This document shows, in pieces, positions 37,001-46,011 of a stretch of DNA of 64,000 nucleotides. Position 1 is the stretch's first letter, and each line of letters starts with the position of its first letter. The stretch comes from Bacteroidales bacterium (lineage in GTDB: Bacteria; Bacteroidota; Bacteroidia; Bacteroidales; ML635J-15). Both the position numbers and the translations under genes were made by a program. The notes below the pieces were generated by a model. That model had not been told where the DNA came from. It saw only the letters and a list, made by a program, of their open reading frames with translations, and made no database searches. The stretch lies in assembly GCA_003249955.1 (NCBI GenBank), contig QKHS01000011.1, forward strand, positions 1 through 64,000, written 5' to 3'.

Positions 37001-39034
37001 ATGAATATCGCCGGAAAAACATGAATTCGCAAGTATAAAAGGATATTTCCCTGTGTTATTATAGTTCTCGGGATAGTCAATATCCTGATCAAAACCGGAT
37101 GCCGAGGCATGTCCAAAAAATGTCATAAGGCTGGCTCCGTTGTTTATCAGATAACGTATGGAATCTGACTGGGTTATCTGAATCGGTTCTGATGAATTTT
37201 TAAGAAATGTACTTACTCTGCCGCCAAAAAGAGTATCTTCTATTGTTGTTTTGTAATTATTGAGATAACCGGCAAAACTGGTTTGTTCCGAAGATGTTAT
37301 TCCTCCTCCGAAATGTAATATGGTTTTCATCCATTCTTCCGCAGGATTTGACTCATATTCAATAATTTTACCCAGATAATTAAGTACCTCCTCTCCTGAA
37401 GAAACACTAAGACGACCGGTACCGTAAAGCGGCTCATAAATAGTTGTACCCAAACCGGCAGTTATTAAATTATCACTCGATGGGTTTCCGGCAGAAGGGA
37501 CAAGGCATTCTGCATAAATTTCCGGCGAATTTCTGATTAAACGGTAATGTATTGATTTACCTAACAAAAATAAGATTCTGGGTTTTGTTGATATGGAATA
37601 AAGCTCCATGCAGTAACGCCTTATGGCGGCAGGATGTTTACATATTCCGTATGCGTACTGATCATACAATTCATCAACATCTACAAGTGCAACATTATAT
37701 CCTGTTGAACTCCGGTAACCGGCATATTGCTGTGCTTCCGGCAAAAGACTGTTATGTGTAACTATAAGGTAATCGGCTGTAGGAAATAAGCTTGCATAAT
37801 CTGTAAACCTGTTATCCTGACTTACTTTGGTTATACGGTCAACAGATTTGATCCCGGACTGATTACTCATTATCAAAAGCCTCTCTGCTCCGGTATAGTT
37901 TACCAAAGTTTTCAATATTCCTCCGGAATTTTGCACTGTTATTCTCTCATGATTTGTAATATCATACAGATATACGGAAGAGGTTGAAATAAAATTGCTT
38001 ATTTCCAGATAATCTTTGGTTGCAGACGGGTTGGCAGACAGATAAAACTCAAAATAATTCTGATTCTCAAAGTCCCATGTATGCGGATATTTAATATTAA
38101 TGTATGAAACTGCATTCCGGTCCGGGACATCCGGCTGAGTATTATCGTCAGATGAAAAGCCAAACAGGATTGAACTGCTTAACTGTGAAGACGGCAAACT
38201 TATATTTTCGCGAATAAACTCATATCCTGTGTATGTCCTGTCAATACGTGTTTCTCCAAGGAATGTAACTTTAAGATTATGCGGCACATAAGATGTGACC
38301 AGATTTGCTGGAACTCCTGCTACTGCTATTTCGAAGTATGCATTTGCAGAACCTGAGAAAAAATTCGGGACAGAAATAGTTTTTGACACAGGAGAATCTT
38401 CTGTAATTACAGATGCATCAAACCAACCTTCACCCTCGGTAAACATGCTTTGGGTTGATCCCCAGAAACATGAACCTGTGTAATTTACCCGGATATTTTT
38501 ATAACAAAACGATTGTGCAGAACTTAAATATGGAGAATAATCCGTAGAATTCTGAGAAGTCATCCTGCGATGCGTTGTGGAAAAATCCCATGTAAGAAAA
38601 TAAGCAGATGTGTCACTGTAAAAACTGTAATCAGGATTTACCTGATTTGAAGGATCGTCAAAAAACTCAAGATCAAGCTCGCCTCTGTTTCGTCGTCCGT
38701 AAAACTCTACATATCCGTTTGGATCAAATATTCCTGTAGAACCTTCGCCCTGAATATAAATATATTGTTCTTCCCCGTTATGATAAATCTGAATTCCCCT
38801 TGGATCAATAAGGTTCACCGGCACTCCGGCGGCAAGCAATGCAGAGTAGGATATACGATAAATTCCATCTTTGCTTACATGAATTTTAAAATACTGCTGA
38901 TCATAATTTATCCACTCGTTTCCGACAGTCTGAGCATTTAAAACAAAGACATAAGCAAACGAAAACAAAATTAATGTGAAAAATTTTTTAACCGCCTTTT
39001 TCATTTGATAAAGATACAAAAAATAATGAAACAA
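34010..39034 (-). CDS. C25 (gingipain-like) cysteine peptidase, PorU/PorU2-like T9SS sortase family, with T9SS-type tail
   Basis: MTFFGHASASGFDQDIDYPENYNNTGKYPFILANSCFSGDIHQ catalytic region; C-term YPNPFSTSTRFVFELTG...DQLANGVYFYQVKA. Confidence 0.87.
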   Translation of the reverse strand: MFHYFLYLYQMKKAVKKFFTLILFSFAYVFVLNAQTVGNEWINYDQQYFKIHVSKDGIYRISYSALLAAGVPVNLIDPRGIQIYHNGEEQYIYIQGEGSTGIFDPNGYVEFYGRRNRGELDLEFFDDPSNQVNPDYSFYSDTSAYFLTWDFSTTHRRMTSQNSTDYSPYLSSAQSFCYKNIRVNYTGSCFWGSTQSMFTEGEGWFDASVITEDSPVSKTISVPNFFSGSANAYFEIAVAGVPANLVTSYVPHNLKVTFLGETRIDRTYTGYEFIRENISLPSSQLSSSILFGFSSDDNTQPDVPDRNAVSYINIKYPHTWDFENQNYFEFYLSANPSATKDYLEISNFISTSSVYLYDITNHERITVQNSGGILKTLVNYTGAERLLIMSNQSGIKSVDRITKVSQDNRFTDYASLFPTADYLIVTHNSLLPEAQQYAGYRSSTGYNVALVDVDELYDQYAYGICKHPAAIRRYCMELYSISTKPRILFLLGKSIHYRLIRNSPEIYAECLVPSAGNPSSDNLITAGLGTTIYEPLYGTGRLSVSSGEEVLNYLGKIIEYESNPAEEWMKTILHFGGGITSSEQTSFAGYLNNYKTTIEDTLFGGRVSTFLKNSSEPIQITQSDSIRYLINNGASLMTFFGHASASGFDQDIDYPENYNNTGKYPFILANSCFSGDIHQRYSSSISENWVNSEKGSIGFLASVGDGIATYLNIYSSELYRNFAYKTYGQPISMQMVNTMKYIETLYPDNVRMEITCHEFTLHGDPGLVINTQEKPDLTITPSLVSFQPDNITTLIDSFDVRIVIKNIGRATSDTFLVSVSRTLPDGTANEYNIPVYGCNYLDTVYIKLPVNRLEGPGLNSLRIFVDAAAQIEELDENNNQVTLSFLVKTGDLFPIYPYKYAIYPSKNASLIASTGDPFLEGAGYRFQIDTTDLFNSPLLNQTTVYSDGGIVSWDLPFDLTENRVYFWRIARDHSNADSLVWKESSFVYIEGEEGWSQAHFFQFKEDDFSFIVYDRPSRKFSYVDYPKELHCHNTGNYWAESYTAVNWSLDGSIANGLGDFGNCGTGASMLVAVIDPETILAWPSDIQDFGHRNYPQCPTANRASYYFTFNTTDTVGLDSMNNFINYVPDGYYILAYSWGNGNFSNWPDELKTTFTNLGASNLGNVANGSPYIFFAKKGVLSSAQDLYGSSQADVIDLNVDLYRDFDNGTIKSVVVGPSNTWQSLKWEYRSLEDPSDDELRLRVFGIDNLGQETQLMQDIVPDTYEVYGLEDSIDYTVYPNLKLEFYSKDATDKTAAQLTKWQLRFAGVPETAVDPKSGYYFCCDTLQEGDEIKFAVATKNISTFDMDSLAVKFWIQDNNNEITVIDEKKLRPHPAGDVIIDTIVYSSLNMTGVNSIWAEYNPVSSVTGTYFQNEQHHFNNIAVKYFYVQGDITNPLLDVSFDGRYIMNGEIVSAKPEIQIKLKDENQFLALNDTSVFRIYLTDLLSGTERRVYFGTQDNPPETIEWIPASLPENSCKIIYNPVFTTDGTYRLRVQAKDMSENESGSNDYVVDFEVITQSTITKLLNYPNPFSTSTRFVFELTGSEIPDEMQIDIFTITGKLVRTIFMAELGPVRIGKNITEFAWDGKDMYGDQLANGVYFYQVKAKINGEDIDLRATEADKYFKKEIGKMYLLR

Positions 39035-39046
39035 GCAGGAGTAAAA

Positions 39047-40138
39047 TTATTTTGATGATGCAAAAAACCCTGCCGAATTAAATCTGTAACTCAGAGAAAA
39101 TATGTGTGAATAAAGAGCAATACTCTGGTTCCCGATATCTGTCAAAGCATAATCCAGTCTGAAACCGTAGAGATTAAGCCCTACTCCTATGTTGGGTTGC
39201 CATGAGAAAGTGCTGGTATTATCATAGTCAGGTATTTGCTGGAAGTTGTTTACACCTGCACGGGCATATACCATATTTTTATATCCGAATTCCAATCCTA
39301 ATGAAGGATCTATGCTTACAACATCTGTTTTGATAAGAGTATTTCTCTTTCCGTCAGTAGTCGTTTGCAATCCTAGTTCGGAATACAATGAAAATTTATC
39401 ACTTATATTGTACATATATCCGGCACCAAGTAAAAGTCTGGGTAAAGTAAGTTCCAGCCCGTTTTCGGGAACCTCATTACCTGTTGCTTCAAACACATCG
39501 CGCAATAGTTCCTGATTAAACTGCCAGGCGTTAAAAGTAGATGTTGCATCGCGCAGGTTTGCTCCGAATTTCCAGTTTTTTAACTGATATTGTGCTGCCA
39601 CATCAAAACCAAATCCCCATGCATCAGCAAAATCACCGGCATTACGGCGAATAAGTTTCACATTACCGCCGATACTCAATCCGTCAACCGGTAAAACTCT
39701 GGAATATGTGAACAAAAACGCATAATCTGCAACAGAAAATGACGAAATCCTGTCGTAACGGATATTTCCGTCACTGTCAATAAGGTCAAGGGTATTGGGA
39801 ATATCATCAACACCGAAACGAATCATTGATATTCCGGCTGCCGACTTATCATCAATTTTGTAGGATGCTCCCAGAAAATCGTACTTGGCAATTCCTGCAA
39901 AATATTCGGAATGCATCGCCCCGATTTCAATCTTTTTATCAAGTTTATAAAGGCCTGCCGGATTCCAGTAAACAGCATTTATGTCATCAACAGATGCCAC
40001 TACAGAACCACCCATCCCAAGACCGCGGGCACCAACACCTATTGCAAGAAATTCGTTACTATATTTGGGGGCAACCTGAGCAAATAAAGAATTTGATGCA
40101 AATAAAATAAATATTAGTATTTTTGTCGTCAGTTTCAT
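39047..40138 (-). CDS. PorV/PorQ family outer membrane beta-barrel protein
   Basis: NEFLAIGVGARGLGMGGSVVASVDDINAVYWNPAGLYKL. Confidence 0.88.
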   Translation of the reverse strand: MKLTTKILIFILFASNSLFAQVAPKYSNEFLAIGVGARGLGMGGSVVASVDDINAVYWNPAGLYKLDKKIEIGAMHSEYFAGIAKYDFLGASYKIDDKSAAGISMIRFGVDDIPNTLDLIDSDGNIRYDRISSFSVADYAFLFTYSRVLPVDGLSIGGNVKLIRRNAGDFADAWGFGFDVAAQYQLKNWKFGANLRDATSTFNAWQFNQELLRDVFEATGNEVPENGLELTLPRLLLGAGYMYNISDKFSLYSELGLQTTTDGKRNTLIKTDVVSIDPSLGLEFGYKNMVYARAGVNNFQQIPDYDNTSTFSWQPNIGVGLNLYGFRLDYALTDIGNQSIALYSHIFSLSYRFNSAGFFASSK

Positions 40139-40344
40139 ACTTGAATTTTTTCAATTAACAAAATAACAGTATTAATTGTTAAATATTGCTAAAATACGGA
40201 AAAAAGTTTAACGAAGCTCATATATTTATGTCAGAACAACTTATTTAAATAAATCGGGATCAAACACAAAAAGTAAGAAAAATCCGGCAATTTTACAGGA
40301 TTAAAAAGTTCTGCAGAAAACCGGACAAAAAGCTAAAAATAAAA

Positions 40345-41073
40345 ATGACAAAAATAACCAAAGCCATACCATCAGTAATAACCTCTCTGAATCTTGCCTG
40401 TGGCACAGCCGCATCGGTATTTGCATTAAACGGAGAAATCAAAACAGCAGTATTTCTTATTCTGGCGGCTTCGGTTTTCGATTTTTTTGACGGTTTCGCT
40501 GCCAGAATGCTTAAAGCTGTTTCTGAATTTGGCAAACAACTGGATTCTCTTGCCGACTTAATAAGTTTCGGGTTTGCACCTGCTGCAATTTTGTATTATC
40601 ACATAGAATCAAACAATATTTTCCCTGAATACTTTGCTTTTTCAGTAATTTTAATTGTTGTTTTTTCGGCCTTGCGTCTGGCAAAATTTAATATTGACAC
40701 TGAGCAAAAAACAGAATTCCGCGGATTACCCACACCAGCATCTGCATTGTTTATTGTTTCTCTGTTATTCCCTGCCGGCAACAGTTTTATCGACCTGGCC
40801 CAGATAATTAACAATCCGGTTTTTGTTGCTGCAGTAATAATATTATTACCCTTGCTAATGGTTTCGCGCATAAAATTATTCTCTTTAAAAATAAAATCTT
40901 TCAGCATCAAAGAAAACATATGGCAAACAATACTTGCATTTTTTGCGATAAGTTTGTTAATAATATTCGGAATTTCGGGATTGGCATTAACAATAATTTT
41001 ATATCTTGGCCTTTCAATTTTGAAACAAAGTTTTAAGACAAAAGACAATGCTCAAATAACAAAAAACAAATAA
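40345..41073 (+). CDS. pssA: CDP-diacylglycerol--serine O-phosphatidyltransferase
   Basis: CDP-alcohol phosphatidyltransferase motif DFFDGFAARMLKAVSEFGKQLDSLADLISFG; TSLNLACGTAA. Confidence 0.93.
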   Translation: MTKITKAIPSVITSLNLACGTAASVFALNGEIKTAVFLILAASVFDFFDGFAARMLKAVSEFGKQLDSLADLISFGFAPAAILYYHIESNNIFPEYFAFSVILIVVFSALRLAKFNIDTEQKTEFRGLPTPASALFIVSLLFPAGNSFIDLAQIINNPVFVAAVIILLPLLMVSRIKLFSLKIKSFSIKENIWQTILAFFAISLLIIFGISGLALTIILYLGLSILKQSFKTKDNAQITKNK

Positions 41074-41077
41074 AAAA

Positions 41078-41329
41078 ATGAAATTTCTTGCACAGATTAA
41101 CATTATGCCGTTAAAGGCATTACTTGACCCTCAGGGGAAAGCTGTAATGAATTCAGCTCAGAAAACAGGTTTTGATTACATTTCAAATGTTCGTATAGGC
41201 AAACACATTGACGTAGAACTTGAAGCTGATTCAAAGGATTCAGCAGCGTCACGTATTGACGAAATGTGTAAAAAAATCCTTACAAACCCTATTATTGAAT
41301 CTTACGATTTCAACATTTACGAAATTTAA
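41078..41329 (+). CDS. purS: Phosphoribosylformylglycinamidine synthase subunit PurS
   Basis: INIMPLKALLDPQGKAVMNSAQKTGFDYISNVRIGKHIDVELEAD. Confidence 0.9.
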   Translation: MKFLAQINIMPLKALLDPQGKAVMNSAQKTGFDYISNVRIGKHIDVELEADSKDSAASRIDEMCKKILTNPIIESYDFNIYEI

Positions 41330-41337
41330 AAAAAACT

Positions 41338-41369
41338 TTTGCAGAATAAAAAAACAGGTTGTATATTTG
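41338..41369 (+). promoter_or_regulatory. Canonical Bacteroidota promoter for tRNA-His: TTTG-N20-TATATTTG
   Basis: TTTG 41338-41341 and TATATTTG 41362-41369. Confidence 0.75.
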
Positions 41370-41381
41370 CAGCCTCAAAAT

Positions 41382-41456
<75 letters not shown>

Positions 41457-41460
41457 CTCA

Positions 41461-41493
41461 AAAAAGGCTTTACGAAAGTGAAGCCTTTTTTTG
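41461..41493 (+). terminator. Rho-independent terminator after tRNA-His
   Basis: AAAAAAGGCTT...AAGCCTTTTTTT. Confidence 0.8.
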
Positions 41494-41663
41494 TGAGCAG
41501 TTGCTTTCGGATAAAGAAAAATTTCCGGGGGATTACTCAAATCCAGGAATAAAAATATTTCATAAAAAAACTAAAATCTGCTTACTCCTGTTTTGGATTT
41601 TGTTAACCAGAACAATTTTGTTTGCAGACTTTCTATAGATAGTATCATGCAAAATCAGACAAT

Positions 41664-41700
41664 AAAAAAAGCCGCTTAAAAAGCAGCTTTTTTTTATTTT
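41664..41700 (-). terminator. Terminator downstream of 41715..42773
   Basis: AAAAAAAGCCGCTTAAAAAGCAGCTTTTTTTT. Confidence 0.65.
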
Positions 41701-41714
41701 ATAACAGATTCAAA

Positions 41715-42773
41715 TTACATTTTGTATTCGAAACCTAAAACATTACCTGTAGTTGCAGAACGTTGTCCAAATTTGTAGTGAACTAATTTGTAAGTTGTTC
41801 CGATTTTAGCAACAAAATATTTTTCTGCATAAGCTCTTTCGTCAACCAAAAGGTCAAGTTGAGTTACAGGTGTTCCTGCGTTATAAGCAACAGCAATATC
41901 AGATACTGTTGTAATTGAATTAATATCATCAACTAATACCCAACCTGTACAGTTTGCAGTAGTAGTAATTCTACCGATACCAGCATCAGTGTATGTGAAA
42001 GCAACACCAATTTCGTCTGATTGATAGATTGTAACAGGAGTTCCATTATAAGAAGCCCATGATATCTGTGTTTGCAATGCAATAATAATAGGACCAGTCC
42101 ATGTAGAAGCAATATTTAATGCTAACTCAACACTAACAGTTGTATCATTTGCAGGCATTACAAAATCAGAAACGCTTACACCGGTATAACCGTCTTTTGT
42201 TACTGTATAAGCATAAGTTTCGTCAGCAGGAATGTAGTTAAACTCATAAGGAGCAGAAGTCATTTCAACACCACCAAAAGTTACAGTAGCATCAGTAATT
42301 GCATTACCCTGTTCGTCTTCTACTTCAAAGGTAACAGTATAAACTTCATTTGATACGATTAAAGAATATTCTTTACTTTTTGTCTGAGGAGTTTCGCTTG
42401 CATCAGTTACTTCGAATTCATAAACTATTTTGGTTACGCCTCCGCTGAAATCATCAGCAACATTTGATGTAACAAAATTATAATCAAAAGTAGTTAATGC
42501 ATCATATCCTGTAGGTGCATCAAGAATTGTAGAAACCGGAGTTGTTTCTTCTGAATGGTAAACATGTTTCCAGATCACTATTTCTGAAATTCCTGCTTCA
42601 GCAGCAAAAGTGATATTGAGGTCAATGTTAAAAGTAGTTGCATCTTCAAAAACAACAAAATGTGATAATTTGTCCGGGGTCCATGTAATAGTTGGTTCAG
42701 CGTAATCTTTCTTACAACTGTTGAAAATTACTACTGCGGCAAGTACTGCCAATAAAATTTTTACTGTTCTCAT
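41715..42773 (-). CDS. Hypothetical lipoprotein with PEGA/carboxypeptidase-regulatory-like domain
   Basis: Signal peptide with FNSC lipobox; VEDEQGNAITDATVTFGGVEMTSAPYEFNYIPADETYAYTVTKDGYTGV. Confidence 0.65.
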   Translation of the reverse strand: MRTVKILLAVLAAVVIFNSCKKDYAEPTITWTPDKLSHFVVFEDATTFNIDLNITFAAEAGISEIVIWKHVYHSEETTPVSTILDAPTGYDALTTFDYNFVTSNVADDFSGGVTKIVYEFEVTDASETPQTKSKEYSLIVSNEVYTVTFEVEDEQGNAITDATVTFGGVEMTSAPYEFNYIPADETYAYTVTKDGYTGVSVSDFVMPANDTTVSVELALNIASTWTGPIIIALQTQISWASYNGTPVTIYQSDEIGVAFTYTDAGIGRITTTANCTGWVLVDDINSITTVSDIAVAYNAGTPVTQLDLLVDERAYAEKYFVAKIGTTYKLVHYKFGQRSATTGNVLGFEYKM

Positions 42774-42887
42774 AAATTAATTTTTTTTAAGTTTAACATA
42801 GTTTTGAGATTTACAAAAATAACAAAATATTAAATAGCAAAACAAAAAATATTTTGTTTTGTTTAAAAATCCCACCGCTTAATACAA

Positions 42888-42919
42888 AAAAGGAGCCAGA
42901 ATAAATTCCGGCTCCTTTT
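42888..42919 (-). terminator. Terminator downstream of M16 peptidase
   Basis: AAAAGGAGCC...GGCTCCTTTT 10-bp stem. Confidence 0.75.
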
Positions 42920-42945
42920 ATTTTATAAAATTATCTTTTTATTTC

Positions 42946-45870
42946 CTAGTAATTAAAAACTTCTTCAAGTGTAAGCTCCTTGACATTACCATATTTACTG
43001 AGCAAATTGAAATCAATATCAGATTTATTTCCTACTATTAAAATATCGTAATTTTTATTTTTAATGTGTTCTTCAAAAAACTTATTCACATCATTAAGCG
43101 AATAATTCTTAACGTTTTCATACACATCTTTACGGATATCATAATCTATTCCTCTCTTTTTATTTGATTCATAGGTCCAGAAAATATCTTCTTTAACTAA
43201 TCTTTCCGTGCTCATTTGTTTTATGAGAGCGTCCTTTGAATTTGCAAATGCTTCATCCGATTGGGCAAGTTCATTAAGTAAACCTGTTAAAGCATCAAGA
43301 GCTTCTTTCATTTTGTCAGGCTGTGTGCTTAAAAATCCTGTTACAAAATTTGGTTTTCCTGCTTCTGAAGCCTGACGATATCCGGCATAACAGGAGTAAG
43401 CCAGACTTTTTGCTTCACGGATTTCCTGGAAAACAATACTTGACATTGAGCCTCCGTAATATTCGTTAAACATTGCTGCCGACGGCATCAGGTTTTTATC
43501 AAACTGAACATCTTTGGAAACAACTGCAATCATAGCCTGAACCATATCATAATTGACAAACAAAATCTCGGGTTTGGTGTAATCTTTCTCTTTATAAGTA
43601 ACAGCCTCCGGAATAGCTTTGTAATTACCGGATACATTATGGTTGGCTTTGATTAAATCAGCAACATCTCCTGATTCGCGCGGTCCGTAATAAAATACTT
43701 TATGCTGATAGTTATTCAGATCTTTAATCAATGCTGTAAGTTCTTCAGGATTTGCATTCTTTAAATCCTCTGCACTTATAATGTTTGTAAAAGGAGAATT
43801 TTCTCCATATACTGAATAATTGTAAAGCCCTCCCCAAAGAATCGAATTTTTGTCCAGCTTGCTGTTTAATCGGTTTTTGATAATTCCGTTAACATACTCA
43901 TCGTAAACAGGCTGCTCGGATTTTACTCCCTTGAAAATCTCTTCCATTAGTTTCATTGCAGGCTCAAGATTTTCGTCCAGACCACTGATATAAACATAGC
44001 ATCTGTCTTCTCCTGCAAAAACATTAAAGTCAACACCAAGACGATACCATTCTTTCTGAAGATCGTCGAGGGATTTGTCGTTTGTTCCCAGATATTTAAG
44101 ATAATTTACTGCTATCGGTAAATCGGCATTGTGCTTTTTACCCATCTCAAATATGTAGTACAAGCTGAAAAGGTCATTTGATTCATTCTTAATATAATCA
44201 TACTCCAGTCCTTTTGCCAGTTCTTCGGTTTTAATTTTTTCTTTAAAATCGATAAACACAGGAGAAACGGCTTCCGGTTCTTTTTTCTTGAGTTCTTTAA
44301 CAAATGCCGATTCGGTAGTTCTGTTAATGTTTAAAGGCGTAATTTTAGGTTTCTCAATATGGAAAATATTTTCGTCAACACCTGTTCTTTTATAAACAAC
44401 AACATAATTCTGAGCAAAAAATTCGTTTGCAAAATCAACTAGTTCCTGTTTTGTGATTTTTTGCAAATCATCAATTTCATAAACCCAGTTCTCCCAAGGT
44501 TCACCACTGATAAAATTATTAACAAATGAATAAGCCACATAGTTTCCTTCGATATCTCTTATACGGTTTATTTTCATCTCGTTTATTATAGCTTCAAGCA
44601 ACCACTCGTCAAATTCGCCTTTTTTGATTTTATCAATTTCCGACATAAGCAAGCTTTCTACTTCTTCGAGAGTTTGTCCCTCGCGAGGAGTACCGCCCAT
44701 CTGGAACATTCCGTAATCATTCATTGCCCATGCATAAGCATACGCTGACATAACTTTTTGTTTCTTGACAAGATCAAGGTCCATCAAACCTGCTTTGCCG
44801 TTAGAAAGAATTCCTCCTATAAGTGACAGATAATCTGCTTCTTTCGATTTATTATCCGGAGTACGGTATGCAATAGAAACAAATTCGCGTTCCGGTCCCA
44901 TAACGTCAAATTTTTCAACTTTTGTAACGGGCTCTTCTTGTTCAAATTTAAATTCCGGAATTTCAGGATTTGGTTTCATATCGCCCCAAATCTTATCAAT
45001 CATCTTAACGGTTTCTTCCATATCAAGATCTCCAGACAGACAAATTGCCATATTGTTCGGCACATAGTAATTATCCTTAAACTTCATAATATTTACCATG
45101 GAAGGATTTTTAAGATGCTCGGCTTTACCCAAAACCGAAACTCCGTAAGGATGGTTTTTAAATAATGTTTCCATTATCTTTGTACTGACTTTTCTGCCGT
45201 CACGATCCTGACTCATATTAAATTCTTCAAAAACTGTTTCAAGTTCTGTATGGAAAAGTCTTAATACGAGATTTTCAAATCTTTCTCTTTCTGTAGTAAG
45301 CCAGCGTTCCATTTCGTTTGAAGGAATTTCGTTTACGTAAACAGTTTCTTCGTAAGATGTCCATGCATTGGTTCCTGTTGCCCCGATAAGTGAACATATT
45401 TTGTCGTACTCATTAGCAATTGCATAACCTGATGCAACCTGGGAAACACTGTCAATCTGTGCATATATCCTTTCTTTCTCAGCCGGGTCATCAGTAGCAC
45501 AACGCTCTTCGAACAAATCAGAAAGTTCTGCAATTAACACCTTCTCTTTATCCCAATCCTGTGTTGCAATTTTGTCTGTTCCTTTGAACATCATATGCTC
45601 AAAATAATGAGCAAGTCCTGTTGTTTCACGGGGATCATTTTTTGCACCTGCTTTAACTGCGATAAAGGTTTGAATTCGTGGCTGATCTTTGTTTACTGCA
45701 AGATAAATCTTAAGACCGTTTTCCAGTGTGTAAATTCTCGCATTTGTCGGATCTCCTTCTACATATTCGTATGAGTATCCGTTTTTATCTTTTGCTGTTT
45801 TAGTCCGTGTTTTATTTACACAACTTGCCAGCAAAATAACTCCAAGAAAAAGAATCAGAATTTTTTTCAT
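42946..45870 (-). CDS. M16 family zinc metallopeptidase (insulinase-type), lipoprotein
   Basis: GLAHYFEHMMFKGTDK (HxxEH motif), lipobox LLASC, second M16 domain in C-terminal half. Confidence 0.93.
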   Translation of the reverse strand: MKKILILFLGVILLASCVNKTRTKTAKDKNGYSYEYVEGDPTNARIYTLENGLKIYLAVNKDQPRIQTFIAVKAGAKNDPRETTGLAHYFEHMMFKGTDKIATQDWDKEKVLIAELSDLFEERCATDDPAEKERIYAQIDSVSQVASGYAIANEYDKICSLIGATGTNAWTSYEETVYVNEIPSNEMERWLTTERERFENLVLRLFHTELETVFEEFNMSQDRDGRKVSTKIMETLFKNHPYGVSVLGKAEHLKNPSMVNIMKFKDNYYVPNNMAICLSGDLDMEETVKMIDKIWGDMKPNPEIPEFKFEQEEPVTKVEKFDVMGPEREFVSIAYRTPDNKSKEADYLSLIGGILSNGKAGLMDLDLVKKQKVMSAYAYAWAMNDYGMFQMGGTPREGQTLEEVESLLMSEIDKIKKGEFDEWLLEAIINEMKINRIRDIEGNYVAYSFVNNFISGEPWENWVYEIDDLQKITKQELVDFANEFFAQNYVVVYKRTGVDENIFHIEKPKITPLNINRTTESAFVKELKKKEPEAVSPVFIDFKEKIKTEELAKGLEYDYIKNESNDLFSLYYIFEMGKKHNADLPIAVNYLKYLGTNDKSLDDLQKEWYRLGVDFNVFAGEDRCYVYISGLDENLEPAMKLMEEIFKGVKSEQPVYDEYVNGIIKNRLNSKLDKNSILWGGLYNYSVYGENSPFTNIISAEDLKNANPEELTALIKDLNNYQHKVFYYGPRESGDVADLIKANHNVSGNYKAIPEAVTYKEKDYTKPEILFVNYDMVQAMIAVVSKDVQFDKNLMPSAAMFNEYYGGSMSSIVFQEIREAKSLAYSCYAGYRQASEAGKPNFVTGFLSTQPDKMKEALDALTGLLNELAQSDEAFANSKDALIKQMSTERLVKEDIFWTYESNKKRGIDYDIRKDVYENVKNYSLNDVNKFFEEHIKNKNYDILIVGNKSDIDFNLLSKYGNVKELTLEEVFNY

Positions 45871-45961
45871 AATGCTTAGTTTTAATTTAGGATTTAAAAT
45901 TAGAAAAAGTTTTAATTACCGTCCGAAAATCTGTGGGTATTAACAAAAGATTAACAAAACA

Positions 45962-45991
45962 ACAGCCGGAAAGTTTCCTCCCCGGCTGTTG
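45962..45991 (-). terminator. Terminator downstream of C10 peptidase gene
   Basis: AACAGCCGG...CCCGGCTGTT. Confidence 0.6.
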
Positions 45992-46011
45992 CGAACAAAA
46001 AGCCAAAACAG

